A stretch of 64,000 nt of DNA from Prado023 sp963774745 (GCA_963774745.1 CAVZGE010000006.1:310001-374000); one strand, 5' to 3'; positions 35,226-45,103 are shown, counted from the stretch's first letter. Notes: generated by a model from the sequence alone, not told the origin. Translations and numbers: made by a program.

Positions 35226-37208
35226 ATGCGTGAAACGTCAAGTCGTTCCAGCGCGCCCGTGTTCGACCAGCTCGAGCAGGTGCTGCCCAAGGTGAGCAAG
35301 CCGGTCCAGTACATCGGCGGTGAGCTCAACGCGGCGGCCAAGGACTGGGACGCGGCCAAGGTCCGCTGGGTGCTGATGTACCCGGACGCGTACGAGGTGG
35401 GACTGCCCAACCAGGGCGTGCAGATCCTCTACGAGGTCCTCAACGAGGCCGACGGCGTGCTGGCCCAGCGGAGCTATGCGGTGTGGCCCGACCTCGAGAA
35501 CCTGATGCGTGAGCGGGGCATCCCCGCGTTCACCGTGGACGGCCACCGCCCGCTCGGTGCCTTCGACCTCATCGGCGTCTCGTTCTCCACCGAGCTCGGC
35601 TACACGAACATGCTCACGAGCCTGGACCTCGCGGGGATCCCGCTGATGGCGCACGAGCGGGGTGATCACCACCCCCTGGTCGTGATGGGCGGGCACGCTG
35701 CGTTCAACCCCGAGCCGGTCGCGGACTTCGTCGACGTCGTCGTCCTCGGTGACGGGGAGGAGGCGGTGCTGGCGGTCAGCGAGATCGTGCGCGCGTTCCG
35801 GGCCGAGCATCCGGGGTTCGGTGAGATCGCCAACGGCACCTCGTTGCGCCAGGCACTGCTCGAGCGGCTGGCCGGTAGCGGGGTGGTCTACGTCCCGGCG
35901 TTCTACGACGTGGAGTACCTGCCCGACGGCCGGATCGGGCGGGTCGTGCCGCGCAACTCGGCTGCCCCGTGGCGGGTGGCCAAGCACACGCTGATGGACC
36001 TCGACGAGTGGCCCTACCCCAAGAACCCCCTCGTGCCGCTCGCCGAGACCGTCCATGAGCGGCTCAGCGTGGAGATCTTCCGCGGCTGCACCCGCGGCTG
36101 CCGGTTCTGCCAGGCCGGGATGATCACCCGGCCGGTGCGTGAGCGCTCGACCGAGGTGCTCGGGGCGATGATCGAGAACGGCCTGCGCAGGACCGGCTTC
36201 GAGGAGGTCGGGATGCTCTCGCTGAGCAGTGCCGACCACTCGGAGATCGCCGAGCTGAGCAAGGGCCTGGCCGACCGGTACGAGTCCGAGCAGGTGGCGC
36301 TGTCGCTGCCGAGCACGCGGGTGGACGCCTTCAACATCGACCTGGCCAACGAGCTGTCGCGCAACGGCCGGCGCTCGGGGCTGACATTCGCGCCGGAGGG
36401 CGGCAGCGAGCGGATGCGCCAGGTGATCAACAAGATGGTCACCGAGGAGGACCTGATCGCCACCGTGACCGCGGCCTACACCGCGGGGTGGCGGCAGGTG
36501 AAGCTGTACTTCATGTGCGGCCTGCCGACCGAGACCGACGAGGACGTGCTGCAGATCGCCGAGCTCGCCAAGAACGTGATCAGGGCCGGGCGCGAGGCAG
36601 CGGGCACCCGCGACATCCGGTGCACGGTGTCGATCGGCGGATTCGTCCCCAAGCCGCACACGCCCTTCCAGTGGGCCGCCCAGCTCGATCACGAGAGCAC
36701 CGACCGGCGCCTGCACGCCCTGCGTGACGAGATCCGCAACGACCGCAACTACGGCAAGGCCATCGGCTTCCGCTACCACGACGGGCGCCCCGGGATCGTC
36801 GAGGGGTTGCTGTCGCGGGGGGACCGCCGCGTGGGCCGCGTGATCCTCGAGGCGTGGCGCGACGGTGCCCGGTTCGACGGCTGGAGCGAGCACTTCTCGT
36901 TCGAGCGCTGGATGGGCGCCGCGGATCGGGCGCTGGCCGATGAGCCGGTCGACGTGGGCTGGTACACGACCAGGGAGCGGGACCAGAACGAGGTCCTGCC
37001 CTGGGACCACCTCGACTCCGGGCTGGACCGGGACTGGCTCTGGCAGGACTGGGAGGACGCCCTGGCCGGGGGAGAGGTCGAGGACTGCCGCTGGACGCCG
37101 TGCTTCGACTGCGGGGTCTGCGACCACCTGGGCACGCAGATCCAGGTCGGGCCGGGTGCGGCCGTGCTGCTGCCGCTGCCTGCGGTCCCCTCGCGGGTGG
37201 AGGCCTGA
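35226..37208 (+). CDS. B12-binding-domain/radical SAM protein (TIGR03960-like)
   Basis: The 660-residue chain has an N-terminal cobalamin-binding-like Rossmann part (VRWVLMYPDAYEVGLPNQGVQILYEVLN, VVMGGHAAFNPEP) and a radical-SAM domain whose [4Fe-4S] motif is CTRGCRFC (CxxxCxxC) near residue 286. The last 40 residues carry more Cys (CRWTPCFDCGVCDH) that may bind a second metal centre. It is homologous to the YgiQ-like family adjacent to TIGR03936 proteins; the substrate is unknown, with RNA modification often proposed. The start at ATG 35226 is fixed by the TACCCT promoter 6 nt upstream. Its stop overlaps the next gene by one base. Confidence 0.88.
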   Translation: MRETSSRSSAPVFDQLEQVLPKVSKPVQYIGGELNAAAKDWDAAKVRWVLMYPDAYEVGLPNQGVQILYEVLNEADGVLAQRSYAVWPDLENLMRERGIPAFTVDGHRPLGAFDLIGVSFSTELGYTNMLTSLDLAGIPLMAHERGDHHPLVVMGGHAAFNPEPVADFVDVVVLGDGEEAVLAVSEIVRAFRAEHPGFGEIANGTSLRQALLERLAGSGVVYVPAFYDVEYLPDGRIGRVVPRNSAAPWRVAKHTLMDLDEWPYPKNPLVPLAETVHERLSVEIFRGCTRGCRFCQAGMITRPVRERSTEVLGAMIENGLRRTGFEEVGMLSLSSADHSEIAELSKGLADRYESEQVALSLPSTRVDAFNIDLANELSRNGRRSGLTFAPEGGSERMRQVINKMVTEEDLIATVTAAYTAGWRQVKLYFMCGLPTETDEDVLQIAELAKNVIRAGREAAGTRDIRCTVSIGGFVPKPHTPFQWAAQLDHESTDRRLHALRDEIRNDRNYGKAIGFRYHDGRPGIVEGLLSRGDRRVGRVILEAWRDGARFDGWSEHFSFERWMGAADRALADEPVDVGWYTTRERDQNEVLPWDHLDSGLDRDWLWQDWEDALAGGEVEDCRWTPCFDCGVCDHLGTQIQVGPGAAVLLPLPAVPSRVEA

Positions 37209-37960
37209 TGGCCGCCAGGCGGTCCCCGGACCGCGAGATCGTCCCCGCGGTCCAGAAGCTGCGCATCCGCTACGCCAAGCGCGGGCCGCTGCGCTTCTCC
37301 TCGCACCGCGACTTCCAGCGGGCCCTCGAGCGGGCACTGCGCCGGGCGCGCGTGCCGATGGCGTACTCCGCGGGCTTCTCGCCGCACCCGAAGATCTCCT
37401 ATGCCAACTCGGCTCCCACCGGTGCGGCCAGCGAGGCGGAGTACGTCGAGATCGGCGTGGTCCGGCCCTGCGACCCGGTGGCCCTGCGCGCCGAGCTGGA
37501 CGACGCGCTGCCCCCGGGCCTGGACGTGATCGAGGTCGTGGAGGCCCGCACCCCCGACCTGGTCAACCGGCTGGAGGCCAGTCGGTGGCGGATCGAGATC
37601 CCCGGGGTCGACGCAGACATCCTCGGACAGGCGTGGGAGCGGGTCGCACGGGCCGAGGCCCTGCCGGTGCAGCGGATGATGAAGCAGGGCCTGCGCACCC
37701 TCGACCTGCGCCCGGCCCTGGTGGCCGGCGAGGTGGGGGACGCTGGTCCCCTCGGCGCCGTGCTCGAGGTGACGGTGGCCAATGTGACGCCGACGGTGCG
37801 CCCGGAGGAGATCCTGGTCGCCCTGCGGGAGGTCGGCGGGCTGCCCACGATGGATCCGGCTCGCTCGACCCGCTTGGCTCAGGGTCCGCTGACCGCTTCC
37901 GGGCTGGTGGACGACCCGCTGGCGCTCGATCGGGCGGCGGCAGGGGTCGCGTCGGCGTAG
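37208..37960 (+). CDS. TIGR03936/DUF2344 radical-SAM-associated protein
   Basis: The 250-residue chain opens with the family hallmark KLRIRYAKRGPLRFSSHRDFQRALERALRRARVPMAYSAGFSPHPKISYA. This family is found fused to or immediately after TIGR03960 radical-SAM proteins, as here, and before RNase E/G genes. Biochemical function is unknown. The ATG shares its A with the preceding TGA, indicating translational coupling. An unpaired region follows before the RNase promoter. Confidence 0.88.
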   Translation: MAARRSPDREIVPAVQKLRIRYAKRGPLRFSSHRDFQRALERALRRARVPMAYSAGFSPHPKISYANSAPTGAASEAEYVEIGVVRPCDPVALRAELDDALPPGLDVIEVVEARTPDLVNRLEASRWRIEIPGVDADILGQAWERVARAEALPVQRMMKQGLRTLDLRPALVAGEVGDAGPLGAVLEVTVANVTPTVRPEEILVALREVGGLPTMDPARSTRLAQGPLTASGLVDDPLALDRAAAGVASA

Positions 37961-38002
37961 GCCCCTCCGCGCGCGTTGCGCGCCGAGGGGCACCCCCTGT
38001 GG

Positions 38003-38300
38003 CATAATTCGCCCCAGTCACCCCGTCCATCGGAGTGACCCGTGTTCGATGCGTCGCACCGACCGAGGCCCTACGTGCCGCCGTGAGCTGGCACAGGGTG
38101 CGGTCAGGATGCGACCGGCTGTGGGCGGATTTCGTCACCAGTCGGGCCCGCTGACAGCGCGGAGCCCGAGGTCGATGCACGATCCACGTGCGCGCCACGG
38201 GCGGCACCAGAGGCTTCGCCGGACCGTGCGTGCACGGCTCGGCCATACGCAGGGAACTGCGTGGCGGTGATCGCTGCGCGGTACCCGTGAGGAGACCGCC
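38003..38300 (+). promoter_or_regulatory. Promoter and long 5' leader of the RNase E/G gene
   Basis: CATAAT (38003-38008), in context GTGGCATAAT, is the only good -10 in the gap, with TTGCGC 21 nt upstream as a poor -35. The start codon lies about 285 nt further on, and no convincing gene intervenes. Enterobacterial rne is autoregulated through a leader of similar length; an analogous role here is inference. Confidence 0.5.
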
Positions 38301-41290
38301 ATGGTCGAGGACCAGGATCAGCAGCCCACCGACGAAGCCGCGGTCGCCGACGCGCCCGAGACGGCAGCGCCCCGTCGCCGCCGCCGGGCCGCCAGTCGGC
38401 CAGCCGGTCCGCCCGTGGTCGTCCCGGGGGGTGACCAGGTCGAGCTGTTCGCCGCACCTGTCCAGGAGGACGGTGCGGACGATGGGGCCCTGGAGCCGGA
38501 CCCGGCCGTCGAGGCCGTGACCGATGCCGAGGGTGACGCTGCCGTGGCCGATGCCGAGGGTGACGGTGACGTGACCGATGCCGAGGGTGACGGTGCCGTC
38601 GACGTGGCGGCTGAGTCCGCTGGTGAGCCGGACGCCGAGGATGCGGGGGAGTCCGCCCAGGCACCTGAGCCCGCGACCACCGAGCCGAGTCAGGCCGAGG
38701 GTGCCGCGACGACAGCCCGCCGCTCCCGGCGCGCGACTCGCGGCGTGACGACCGTCGCCTTCTCGGCCGAGCCGGAGCCCGAGGCCAGCCCGGTGCTGCC
38801 GCCGGCCGAGGCGCCCGTGGTGGCGCTGTTCCAGCCGCCCGATGAGACCAAGGCCGTGCGCCGTCGCCGACGCCCTTCGGTCGATGCCGGCTCCGCCGGA
38901 TCCGAATCCACCGAGCAGGCCGGTGACGCGACCGCGCCGGTGGCCGACGCGAGCTCGTCTGACCAGCCCCGTGGTGGCACCGAGCCGGACCGCGACGCCG
39001 ACACCGGGGCCGAGGACCACGACGGTGATCCTGACGACCGTGACGACGACCGCGACGACGAGGGCGCACCGCGTCGGCGACGCCGCAGGGGTGGGCGCCG
39101 GCGCCGTCGGGGCGGCCCGGGCACCGGTGAGGACTCCGGGTCCCCCGAGGACGACGACACAGCGGACGACGCCGGTTCCGGCACGGAGCCCGGGCAAGCC
39201 GACGAGCCCGCACAGGGGGCCGCGGAGGAGTCCGACGAGGACTCCGCTGACGACGACTCGGACGGCGGCGAGGGCTCGGAGTCCTCGAGCGCGCGTCGTC
39301 GCCGCCGGCGTCGTCGCCGTGCCGGCGTCGCCGAGGAGATGGAGGACCTGTCCTCCGAGGACCCGCCGAACACCGTGGTCAAGGTCCGGGAGGCCCGCCG
39401 ACCCAAGGACGAGATCACCTCGGTGCGCGGCAGCACCCGCATCGAGGCCAAGAAGCAGCGCCGCCGGGACGGCCGGGAGGCCGGGCGCAGGCGCGCGCCG
39501 ATCCTGACCGAGGCGGAGTTCCTCGCCCGCCGCGAGGCCGTGAACCGGGTGATGTGCGTGCGCGAGCACGGCGACCGCACCCAGATCGCCGTCCTCGAGG
39601 ACGGGATCCTCGTCGAGCACTACGTGAACCGCGCCGAGTCCTCCTCGATGGTGGGCAACGTGTACCTGGGCAAGGTGCAGAACGTGCTGCCCTCGATGGA
39701 GGCAGCGTTCGTCGACATCGGCCGTGGTCGCAACGCCGTGCTGTACGCCGGCGAGGTCAACTGGGAGGCCGCGGGCCTCGAGGGCCAGCCCAAGCGCATC
39801 GAGCTGGCGCTGAAGTCCGGCGACCCGGTGCTGGTCCAGGTCACCAAGGACCCGATCGGCCACAAGGGGGCCCGCCTGACCAGCCAGATCTCGCTGCCGG
39901 GACGCTTCCTGGTCTACGTGCCCGAGGGCTCGATGACCGGGATCTCGCGCAAGCTGCCCGACACCGAGCGCTCGCGGCTCAAGTCGATCCTCAAGGACGT
40001 GGTCCCGGATGGCGCCGGCGTGATCGTGCGCACGGCTGCCGAGGGGGCCACCGAGGAGCAGCTCACCGCCGACGTGACCCGCTTGGCCGCGCAGTGGGCC
40101 GACATCACCAAGAAGGCGAAGTCGGCGTCCCCGCCCTCGCTGCTCTACGGCGAGCCGGACCTGGCCATCAAGGTCGTCCGCGACATCTTCAACGAGGACT
40201 TCACCACGTTGCTGGTGCAGGGCGACAGCACCTGGCAGACCCTGAGCGACTACATCGGATGGGTCGCCCCCGACCTGCTGCCCAAGCTGGAGAAGTGGGT
40301 CGAGCCGACCGATCTCTACGCCGCGCACCGGATCGACGAGCAGCTGGCCAAGGCCCTGGATCGCAAGGTGTGGCTGCCCTCGGGCGGCTCGCTGGTGATC
40401 GACCGCACCGAGGCGATGACCGTCGTCGATGTGAACACCGGAAAGTTCACCGGCCAGGGCGGGAACCTCGAGGAGACCGTCACCAAGAACAACCTCGAGG
40501 CCGCTGAGGAGATCGTGCGCCAGCTGCGGCTGCGCGACATCGGCGGGATCATCGTCGTGGACTTCATCGACATGGTCCTCGAGAGCAACCGCGACCTCGT
40601 CCTGCGCCGGCTCGTCGAGTGCCTCGGGCGCGACCGGACCAAGCACCAGGTGGCCGAGGTCACCTCGCTCGGATTGGTCCAGATGACGCGCAAGCGGATC
40701 GGCCAAGGGCTGCTGGAGGTCTTCTCCACGCAGTGCGAGCACTGTGGGGGCCGGGGGCACGTCGTGCACGCAGAGCCGGTCGGGGTGGACCACCAGCCCG
40801 TGGAGGAGGGCAACAACCGTCGGGATCGAGGTGGTCGCCGGGCCGTGAAGCCGGTGGCTCCCGCGGTCCTCGGCGGCAAGCAGACGGGCAAGACCCCGCC
40901 GCCGCCCAGGTTCGACGAGCAGGGCCACATCGAGCACGACGAGCACGCGACCGGCGACGAGCACGCTGAGCACGGCGACGAGCACGCTGAGCACGACCGT
41001 GGTGCCCACGAGTCGGCTCCGATCGAGTCCGGACACGTTCCGGAGGGCGTCGAAGCGCTGGAGGTTCCCGAGGCGGTCGAGGACCACGAGGACCACGAGG
41101 ACCACGAGGACCACGAGGACCACGGCCACGAGGACCACGAGGACCACGCCACGAGGACCACGAGGGCCACGAGGACCACGAGGACCACGAGGACCACGCC
41201 GCCGATGAGCAGCACGATGGGGACGCCTCGGATGCGCCGTCCGAGGCACACGCTGACGCCGAGGAACCTGACCGCGTGGACGCGGTTTGA
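38301..41290 (+). CDS. rne: Ribonuclease E/G (one-base frameshift in the C-terminal tail)
   Basis: Endoribonuclease for rRNA maturation and mRNA turnover. Order: acidic low-complexity N-terminus with (V/A)(T/A)DAEGD repeats (about 70-100) and Arg-rich patches (RRRRRGGRRRRRG); S1 domain (VGNVYLGKVQNVLPSMEAAFVDIG, near 450); catalytic DNase-I-like domain with metal-binding Asp in VVDVNTGKFTG and IIVVDFIDM; and the Zn-link-like CEHCGGRGH. The tail is a Glu-Asp-His repeat (9-nt DNA units, 41079-41197). At 41148 one G is missing from an expected GGC: after it the frame turns Thr/Arg-rich and runs to 41318, whereas the other frame keeps EDHEGHEDH...EEPDRVDAV and stops at 41288-41290. GAGGAG precedes the ATG. 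Confidence 0.94.
41079..41197 (+). repeat. 9-nt tandem repeat (GAGGACCAC) in rne
   Basis: About a dozen units, some degenerate (GAGGGCCAC) and with GGCCAC and GCCAC interruptions, encode Glu-Asp-His. The 5-nt GCCAC at 41148 breaks the period by one base. Confidence 0.85.
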
Positions 41291-41402
41291 CCGTATGCCA
41301 GTCGGCTCCGTACCCTAGAACCCTGGCGCGCGAGCGCCGCACGCATGTGCGTGCCCGTATTCCGGGTGCGTCCAGCCCCGAACCAAATCAGGAGTGCCAC
41401 CC
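41287..41402 (+). promoter_or_regulatory. Promoter and structured leader of rplU-rpmA
   Basis: TTGACC (41287-41292), an 18-nt spacer and TACCCT (41311-41316) give the clearest two-box promoter in the window. The leader that follows contains two hairpins: GGCGC/GCGCC (41325-41338) and GCACGCA/TGCGTGC (41339-41354). They could mediate L21 autoregulation (inference). Confidence 0.6.
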
Positions 41403-41717
41403 GTGTACGCCATTGTCCGCTCCGGCGGCCGCCAGGAGAAGGTCGCCGTCGGCGACGTCATCGAGACCGATCGCGTCTCCGCCGAGCCCGGCGACAACGT
41501 GGTCCTGCCCGCGCTGCTGCTCGTGGACGGCGCCACCGTCACCTCGGATTCCGAGACGCTGGCCGGTGTGACCGTGTCCGCCGAGGTGCTGGCCCACACC
41601 AAGGGCCCGAAGATCGAGATCCTCAAGTACAAGAACAAGACCGGCTACCGCAAGCACCAGGGCCACCGTCAGGCCCTGACCCAGCTGCGCGTCACCGGCA
41701 TCGAGAGCGGGAAGTGA
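41403..41717 (+). CDS. rplU: 50S ribosomal protein L21
   Basis: A 104-residue 23S-rRNA-binding protein. MYAIVRSGGRQEKVAVGDVIETDRV and the C-terminal YKNKTGYRKHQGHRQALTQLRVTGI are diagnostic. GTG 41403 is preferred over the in-frame GTG 41394: AGGAG (41390-41394) would overlap the latter and is correctly spaced for the former. It is co-transcribed with rpmA 4 nt downstream. Confidence 0.97.
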   Translation: MYAIVRSGGRQEKVAVGDVIETDRVSAEPGDNVVLPALLLVDGATVTSDSETLAGVTVSAEVLAHTKGPKIEILKYKNKTGYRKHQGHRQALTQLRVTGIESGK

Positions 41718-41721
41718 CCTC

Positions 41722-41982
41722 ATGGCTCATAAGAAGGGTGCATCCAGCACGCGCAACGGGCGCGACTCGAACGCGCAGCGCCTCGGCGTGAAGCGCTTCG
41801 GTGGCCAGGTCGTCAAGGCCGGCGAGATCATCATCCGCCAGCGTGGCACGCACTTCCACCCGGGTGAGAACGTCGGCCGCGGTGGCGACGACACCCTGTT
41901 CGCCCTCGCCCCGGGTGCCGTGCAGTTCGGCACCGCACGCGGGCGTCGCGTCATCAACATCGTCGAGGTCCCGGCTGGCTGA
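41722..41982 (+). CDS. rpmA: 50S ribosomal protein L27
   Basis: An 86-residue protein near the peptidyl-transferase centre. It begins AHKKGASSTRNGRDSNAQRLGVK, without the N-terminal processed extension of Firmicutes L27. It follows L21 with a 4-nt gap and is ended by a proper terminator before obg. Confidence 0.98.
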   Translation: MAHKKGASSTRNGRDSNAQRLGVKRFGGQVVKAGEIIIRQRGTHFHPGENVGRGGDDTLFALAPGAVQFGTARGRRVINIVEVPAG

Positions 41983-42001
41983 GGCCGGACCACTTCAGCG
42001 G

Positions 42002-42035
42002 AGGCGGGCCCGGTCGGGCTCGCCTCTTCTGTTGT
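42002..42035 (+). terminator. Intrinsic terminator after rpmA
   Basis: A 10-bp stem with one mismatch or wobble (AGGCGGGCCC, GGTC loop, GGGCTCGCCT), followed by the pyrimidine-rich CTTCTGTTGT. It lies 20 nt past the rpmA stop. Confidence 0.8.
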
Positions 42036-42167
42036 CGCCCCCGTTCCCCACCGTTCGCGCTCCGGCTCCTCGCTCACGCTCCCTGAACTCGGGGAGGATG
42101 GCGCCACCGCGGGGAGGGTGAGCCAACCAGGCGGAGCAACCGCACGACCACGAGAGGAGACGGGCCC

Positions 42168-43763
42168 ATGGCGACATTCGTCGACCAGGTGGTGATCCAC
42201 GCCACTGCCGGAAACGGCGGGCACGGGTGCGCCTCCGTGCACTCGGAGAAGTTCAAGCCGCTCGGCGGGCCGGACGGCGGCAACGGCGGTCGCGGCGGGG
42301 ACGTGATCCTGCTTGCCGACCCCGGCACCCCGAGCCTGCTGGACTACCACCACTCACCACACCGGCGGGCAACGAACGGCGTCCCGGGCCAGGGCGGGCA
42401 TCGCAACGGGGCCAACGGCTCCGACGTGGTGCTCCCGGTCCCGGTGGGGACCGTGATCAGCGTCGACGGCGAGGTCCTGGCGGACCTCCCGGTGGCCGGT
42501 GTGTCCGTGGTCATCGCCCGCGGTGGTCGGGGCGGACTGGGCAATGCGGCCCTCGCCTCGGCCCGGCGCAAGGCCCCCGGGTTCGCGCTGCTCGGCGAGC
42601 CCGGCGAGGAGGTCACGGTCGTCCTCGAGCTCAAGACCGTGGCCGACATCGGCCTGGTCGGGTTCCCGAGCGCAGGGAAGTCCTCGCTGATCGCCGCGAT
42701 GTCCTCGGCCCGGCCGAAGATCGCCGACTACCCGTTCACGACCCTCGTGCCGAACCTCGGGGTCGTCACGGCCGGATCGACGGTGTTCACGGTGGCCGAC
42801 GTCCCCGGGCTCATCCCGGGCGCCTCGCAGGGCAAGGGCCTGGGCCTGGAGTTCCTGCGCCATGTCGAGCGCTGCGCCGCCCTGGTCCACGTCCTGGACT
42901 GCGCGACCCTCGAGCCCGACCGGGACCCGATGAGCGACCTCGACGTGATCGAGGCCGAGCTCGCCGAGTACGGCGGATTGGCCGACCGACCCCGCCTGGT
43001 GGTGCTCAACAAGGTCGACGTCCCCGAGGGCCGGGAGCTCGCCGAGATGGTGCGCACCGACCTCGAGGCCCGCGGCCTGCCCGTGTTCCTGGTCTCTGCC
43101 GTCTCCCACGAGGGGCTGCGTGAGCTGTCGTTCGCGATGGGCCGCATCGTCTCCGAGCAGCGGGCGGCCACAGCCACACCGGTCGCCGAGCGGATCGTCA
43201 TCCAGCCGAAGGCCGTCGACGACTCCGGGTACGAGGTCGTCCGTGAGGGCGAGGCGTTCCGGGTCCGGGGCACGCGCCCGGAGCGCTGGATCCGCCAGAC
43301 CGACTTCTCCAACGACGAGGCCGTCGGCTACCTTGCCGATCGGCTGGCCCGACTGGGCGTGGAGGACGACCTGGTGCGCCTCGGTGCCAGGCCCGGCGAC
43401 GAGGTCCGGATCGGCCCGGAGGACAACGCCGTCGTCTTCGACTGGGAGCCGACCGTGCGCGGCTCCGGACCCGGCCCCCGCGGGCAGGACCAGCGGATCC
43501 TGGCGCCCGAGGCCCGCCAGCACGGGCGGACCCGGGCCCAGCTGGAGGAGGGTGAGGATCCCGAGGCCGGATGGGCGCCCGACCCCGTGGATGAGAGCCC
43601 CGCGACACATCGCCGGCGGACAGCCTCCGCACCGCGGGACTCGGACCCGACGTCCGCGCCCCCAGGGGACGCGGCCAGCGCTCAGGCGGCCGGCCCCCGG
43701 TCCGTGGCGGAGATCGGGGATCCCCTCCCGGGGGCGGCTGATGCGGGGGAGGACAGGTCCTGA
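42168..43763 (+). CDS. obg: GTPase Obg (CgtA)
   Basis: Ribosome-assembly GTPase. The 531-residue chain has the Gly-rich Obg fold at 1-158 (GGNGGRGGDV, GQGGHRNGANG), G1 GFPSAGKSS, G3 DVPGLIPGASQGKGLGLEFLRH, G4 NKVD and the OCT domain (about 340-420, VVREGEAFRVRGTRPERWIRQTDF). A disordered acidic extension of about 90 residues beyond OCT (QDQRILAPEARQHGR...) makes it longer than most. GAGAGGAGA lies upstream of the ATG. The stop shares one base with the proB start, so the two are coupled. Confidence 0.96.
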   Translation: MATFVDQVVIHATAGNGGHGCASVHSEKFKPLGGPDGGNGGRGGDVILLADPGTPSLLDYHHSPHRRATNGVPGQGGHRNGANGSDVVLPVPVGTVISVDGEVLADLPVAGVSVVIARGGRGGLGNAALASARRKAPGFALLGEPGEEVTVVLELKTVADIGLVGFPSAGKSSLIAAMSSARPKIADYPFTTLVPNLGVVTAGSTVFTVADVPGLIPGASQGKGLGLEFLRHVERCAALVHVLDCATLEPDRDPMSDLDVIEAELAEYGGLADRPRLVVLNKVDVPEGRELAEMVRTDLEARGLPVFLVSAVSHEGLRELSFAMGRIVSEQRAATATPVAERIVIQPKAVDDSGYEVVREGEAFRVRGTRPERWIRQTDFSNDEAVGYLADRLARLGVEDDLVRLGARPGDEVRIGPEDNAVVFDWEPTVRGSGPGPRGQDQRILAPEARQHGRTRAQLEEGEDPEAGWAPDPVDESPATHRRRTASAPRDSDPTSAPPGDAASAQAAGPRSVAEIGDPLPGAADAGEDRS

Positions 43764-45103
43764 TGGCGATCGTGCCGGCCCACCCTGCGCCCCGTGACGC
43801 GATCCGGGCTGCCCGGCGGGTGGTGGTCAAGGTCGGCTCCTCGTCCCTGACCCTGCGCGCGGGGGGAGCCGGCAACGGCGGTGTGGCCGCCAGCGCGGGG
43901 GACGACCGTGCCGCGGTCGCGAGGTCGGCGACCAGCGGAGCCGGCGGTGCACGGGCATTCGGCGCGACGGCCGGCGAGGCGCCCGGAACGCTCGGACCGC
44001 GCCCCGGCCCCGACGTCGACCCGGGTCCGCGCGACGGCTCGTCGGTCCTCGCCGGCGTGTCGGCCGGGATCGACGTCGCCCGCGTCAACGAGCTGGTCGA
44101 CGCCCTCGGCGCTGCAGGCCAGCAGGGGTCGCAGCTCGTCCTGGTGTCCTCCGGCGCGATCGCCACGGGCATCGCGCCGCTGGGCCTGCGCCGGCGCCCG
44201 CGGGATCTCGCCTCGGCCCAGGCGGCCGCGTCGGTCGGCCAGGGCATCCTCATGGCGCACTACCACGATGCCTTCGCGCGCCACGATCGCACGGTCGGCC
44301 AGGTGCTGCTCACCGCTGACGACCTCATCCGCCGCGCCCACTACCGCAACGCCCAGCGCACCCTGGAGCGCCTGCTCGAGCTCGACGTCGTGCCGATCGT
44401 CAACGAGAACGACACGGTGGCCACCGCGGAGATCCGGTTCGGTGACAACGACCGCCTGGCCGCGCTCGTGGCCCACCTGGTGCGCGCCGACGCGCTGATC
44501 CTGCTGTCCGACGTGGACGGACTCTACGACGGTCCGCCCGAGCGTGGCGGCAGCCGGCTCATCCCCGAGGTGGCCTCGGCCGCCGACCTGGAGGACGTCG
44601 TCGTCGGCGGGACCGGGGCTGCCGGGGTCGGGCTCGGGGGGATGGGCACGAAGGTCGAGGCCGCCCGCATCGCCACGGAGGCGGGCATCCCGGTCGTCCT
44701 GACCTCGGCGGCCAACGCCGCCCGCGCCCTGGCCGGCGAGCCGGTCGGCACCTACTTCCACGCGACCGGCGACCGGTCGGCCTCCCGGATGCTCTGGCTG
44801 GCGCATGCCACCTCCAGCCTCGGCCAGATCCATCTCGATGCCGGGGCCGTGCGCGCGCTGCAGGACCGGGGGGCGTCGCTGCTTCCGGCGGGGATCACCC
44901 ACGTGGTCGGCGGTTTCGTCGCCCGTGACCCGGTGGACCTCGTCGGCCCGGACGGCCGGCTGGTCGCCCGCGGGCTGGTGGCCTACGACGCGACCGAGCT
45001 GCCTGCGCTCCTGGGTCGCTCCACCCGGGAGCTGGCCGCAGCGCTCGGCCCCGAGTACGAGCGCGAGGTCGTCCACCGGGACGACCTGGTCCTCCTCCGC
45101 TGA
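43763..45103 (+). CDS. proB: Glutamate 5-kinase with a large low-complexity insertion
   Basis: First step of proline synthesis, making gamma-glutamyl phosphate. The amino-acid-kinase fold is recognisable by VVVKVGSSSLT (20-30), LVLVSSGAIATGIAPLGL, NENDTVATAEIRFGDNDRLAALVA and GTGGMGTKVEAA-type residues (GLGGMGTKVEAARIA). A PUA domain ends the protein (GAVRALQDRGASLLPAGITHVVGGF). Residues about 33-100 (43859-44062) are an Ala/Gly/Pro/Arg-rich insertion between the first strand and the next helix that I do not know from other ProB proteins. The total is 446 residues against the usual 370. ATG overlaps the obg stop by one base. Confidence 0.93.
   Translation: MAIVPAHPAPRDAIRAARRVVVKVGSSSLTLRAGGAGNGGVAASAGDDRAAVARSATSGAGGARAFGATAGEAPGTLGPRPGPDVDPGPRDGSSVLAGVSAGIDVARVNELVDALGAAGQQGSQLVLVSSGAIATGIAPLGLRRRPRDLASAQAAASVGQGILMAHYHDAFARHDRTVGQVLLTADDLIRRAHYRNAQRTLERLLELDVVPIVNENDTVATAEIRFGDNDRLAALVAHLVRADALILLSDVDGLYDGPPERGGSRLIPEVASAADLEDVVVGGTGAAGVGLGGMGTKVEAARIATEAGIPVVLTSAANAARALAGEPVGTYFHATGDRSASRMLWLAHATSSLGQIHLDAGAVRALQDRGASLLPAGITHVVGGFVARDPVDLVGPDGRLVARGLVAYDATELPALLGRSTRELAAALGPEYEREVVHRDDLVLLR

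Noticed and set aside
41079..41197. Possible CRISPR array
   Set aside because: The unit is 9 nt without unique spacers and lies in frame within rne.
37563..41342. A 1259-codon open frame antisense to the RNase E/G gene
   Set aside because: It is created by high G+C and by the Arg/Asp-rich and EDH repeats read backwards. Composition is Arg/Gly/Val-rich without domains, and the sense strand has a clear catalytic domain.
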